Under the pieces are notes generated by a model. That model did no database searches. It saw nothing but the letters and a program-made list of their open reading frames with translations, and had not been told where the DNA came from. Below, one piece after another: positions 5,594 to 5,944 of a DNA stretch of 5,944 nt (position 1 is its first letter; the number at the start of each line of letters is the position of its first letter). Origin of the DNA: Burkholderia gladioli (GTDB lineage Bacteria > Pseudomonadota > Gammaproteobacteria > Burkholderiales > Burkholderiaceae); contig WNEB01000109.1 in the NCBI GenBank assembly GCA_009914575.1, forward strand, positions 1-5,944. The letters run 5' to 3'. The translations under genes were made by a program, and so were the position numbers.

Positions 5594-5944
5594 TTAATGG
5601 GCTGGAACTCGGTCGGCGGGGTTAGCCAGAACCTGAGCCAGGATTTGCAAAGGGGTGTGCCAGTTCAGTCCGGCGCGTGGTCGAGTGTTGAGTAAGTCGG
5701 CAATCGCATCGAGGTCGTCTTGAGAGTAGATGGACAGATCCGTGCCCTTGGGCAAGTACTGGCGCAGCAGGCCGTTGGTGTTCTCACACGTGCCGCGCTG
5801 CCAAGGGCTGTGCGGGTCGCAGAAGTAGACGCGAACGTTGGTCGCGGCTGTCAGTTCGGCATGTCGCGCCATCTCGCGGCCTTGGTCGTAGGTCAACGTC
5901 TGGCGCAGCGGTTCGACGAGCAATTGAAGCTTGGTCGTGAAGGC
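5594..5944 (-). CDS. IS30-family transposase, C-terminal 116 residues (partial)
   Basis: The frame is open to the window edge at 5944 ([15 protein letters not shown]...), so the start lies outside; the TTG at 5923 is internal. Family signatures are [12 protein letters not shown], with the aspartate of the second DDE position, and [20 protein letters not shown], with the third catalytic residue E in CENTNG, followed by [13 protein letters not shown] and NTRPR. IS30 transposases are integrase-fold DDE enzymes that recognise the element's ends and insert it into new sites. The catalytic residues that can be seen are present and the frame has no internal stop. This copy may be active, depending on the unseen N-terminus. 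The stop TAA at 5596-5594 lies ten bases from the terminal repeat, a normal arrangement. Confidence 0.92.
   Translation of the reverse strand, partial: AFTTKLQLLVEPLRQTLTYDQGREMARHAELTAATNVRVYFCDPHSPWQRGTCENTNGLLRQYLPKGTDLSIYSQDDLDAIADLLNTRPRAGLNWHTPLQILAQVLANPADRVPAH

Larger units (their letters stand above)
5559..5944 (-). mobile_element. IS30-family insertion sequence, 3' part
   Basis: The element enters from the right edge with its transposase on the minus strand and ends inside the EAL-CBS-GGDEF gene. It comprises the transposase 3' end and the terminal repeat. IS30 elements usually make a 2-3 bp target duplication, which cannot be checked without the other end. TTGCAC in the repeat (5583-5578, minus strand) could act as an outward -35 box, but I see no matching -10 at the right distance. 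Confidence 0.8.

Noticed and set aside
4356..5597. Plus-strand 413-codon open frame antisense to the c-di-GMP gene
   Set aside because: The translation is low-complexity and rich in Arg, Ala and Val, with no motifs. The opposite strand has unmistakable EAL and GGDEF signatures.
1..5944. CRISPR array, tRNA, rRNA, riboswitch or replication origin
   Set aside because: I saw no regularly spaced repeats, tRNA-like cloverleaf, rRNA sequence or known riboswitch core on either strand.

Overview
The window looks like chromosomal DNA from a GC-rich betaproteobacterium, most likely Burkholderia sensu lato. The evidence is the very high GC content with strong GC3 codon use, the long antisense shadow frames, the protein families present, and IS elements of types common in that genus. 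The species cannot be fixed from the sequence alone.

Layout. (1) Positions 1-573 hold the 3' part of an IS256/Mutator-family insertion sequence on the + strand. Its transposase is frameshifted near position 445. (2) Positions 574-638 hold the first 21 codons of an unrecognised minus-strand gene, cut off by the end of that IS. (3) Positions 639-841 are non-coding and end in a strong stem-loop just after the next gene. (4) Positions 842-4049 are a compact minus-strand operon read lacI-type regulator -> AGE-family sugar isomerase/epimerase -> PfkB-family sugar kinase. Both junctions are 4-base ATGA stop/start overlaps. (5) Positions 4050-4295 are a comparatively AT-rich intergenic region with a plausible promoter and a perfect 10-bp inverted repeat. 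(6) Positions 4296 to about 5558 hold the C-terminal two thirds of an EAL-CBS-GGDEF cyclic-di-GMP protein. Its EAL domain is cut off by (7), an IS30-family element at about 5559-5944 that runs out of the window.

How the genes work together. The operon can be read as a self-regulated sugar catabolic unit. The AGE-family enzyme would interconvert an aldose and a ketose, with D-mannose to D-fructose the most attractive reading. The PfkB-family kinase would then phosphorylate the ketose, giving fructose 6-phosphate. The LacI-family protein, the first gene of its own operon, would repress all three until sugar is present. No transporter lies in the window. Substrate assignments are inferences from family and context.

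The most notable features are the two flanking IS elements, each cutting into a neighbouring gene on its side of an intact operon; the truncated c-di-GMP protein with a GGDDF motif and no I-site arginine; and the unexplained inverted repeats on either side of the operon. I see no convincing sign of a wholly new defence, RNA or mobile system here.
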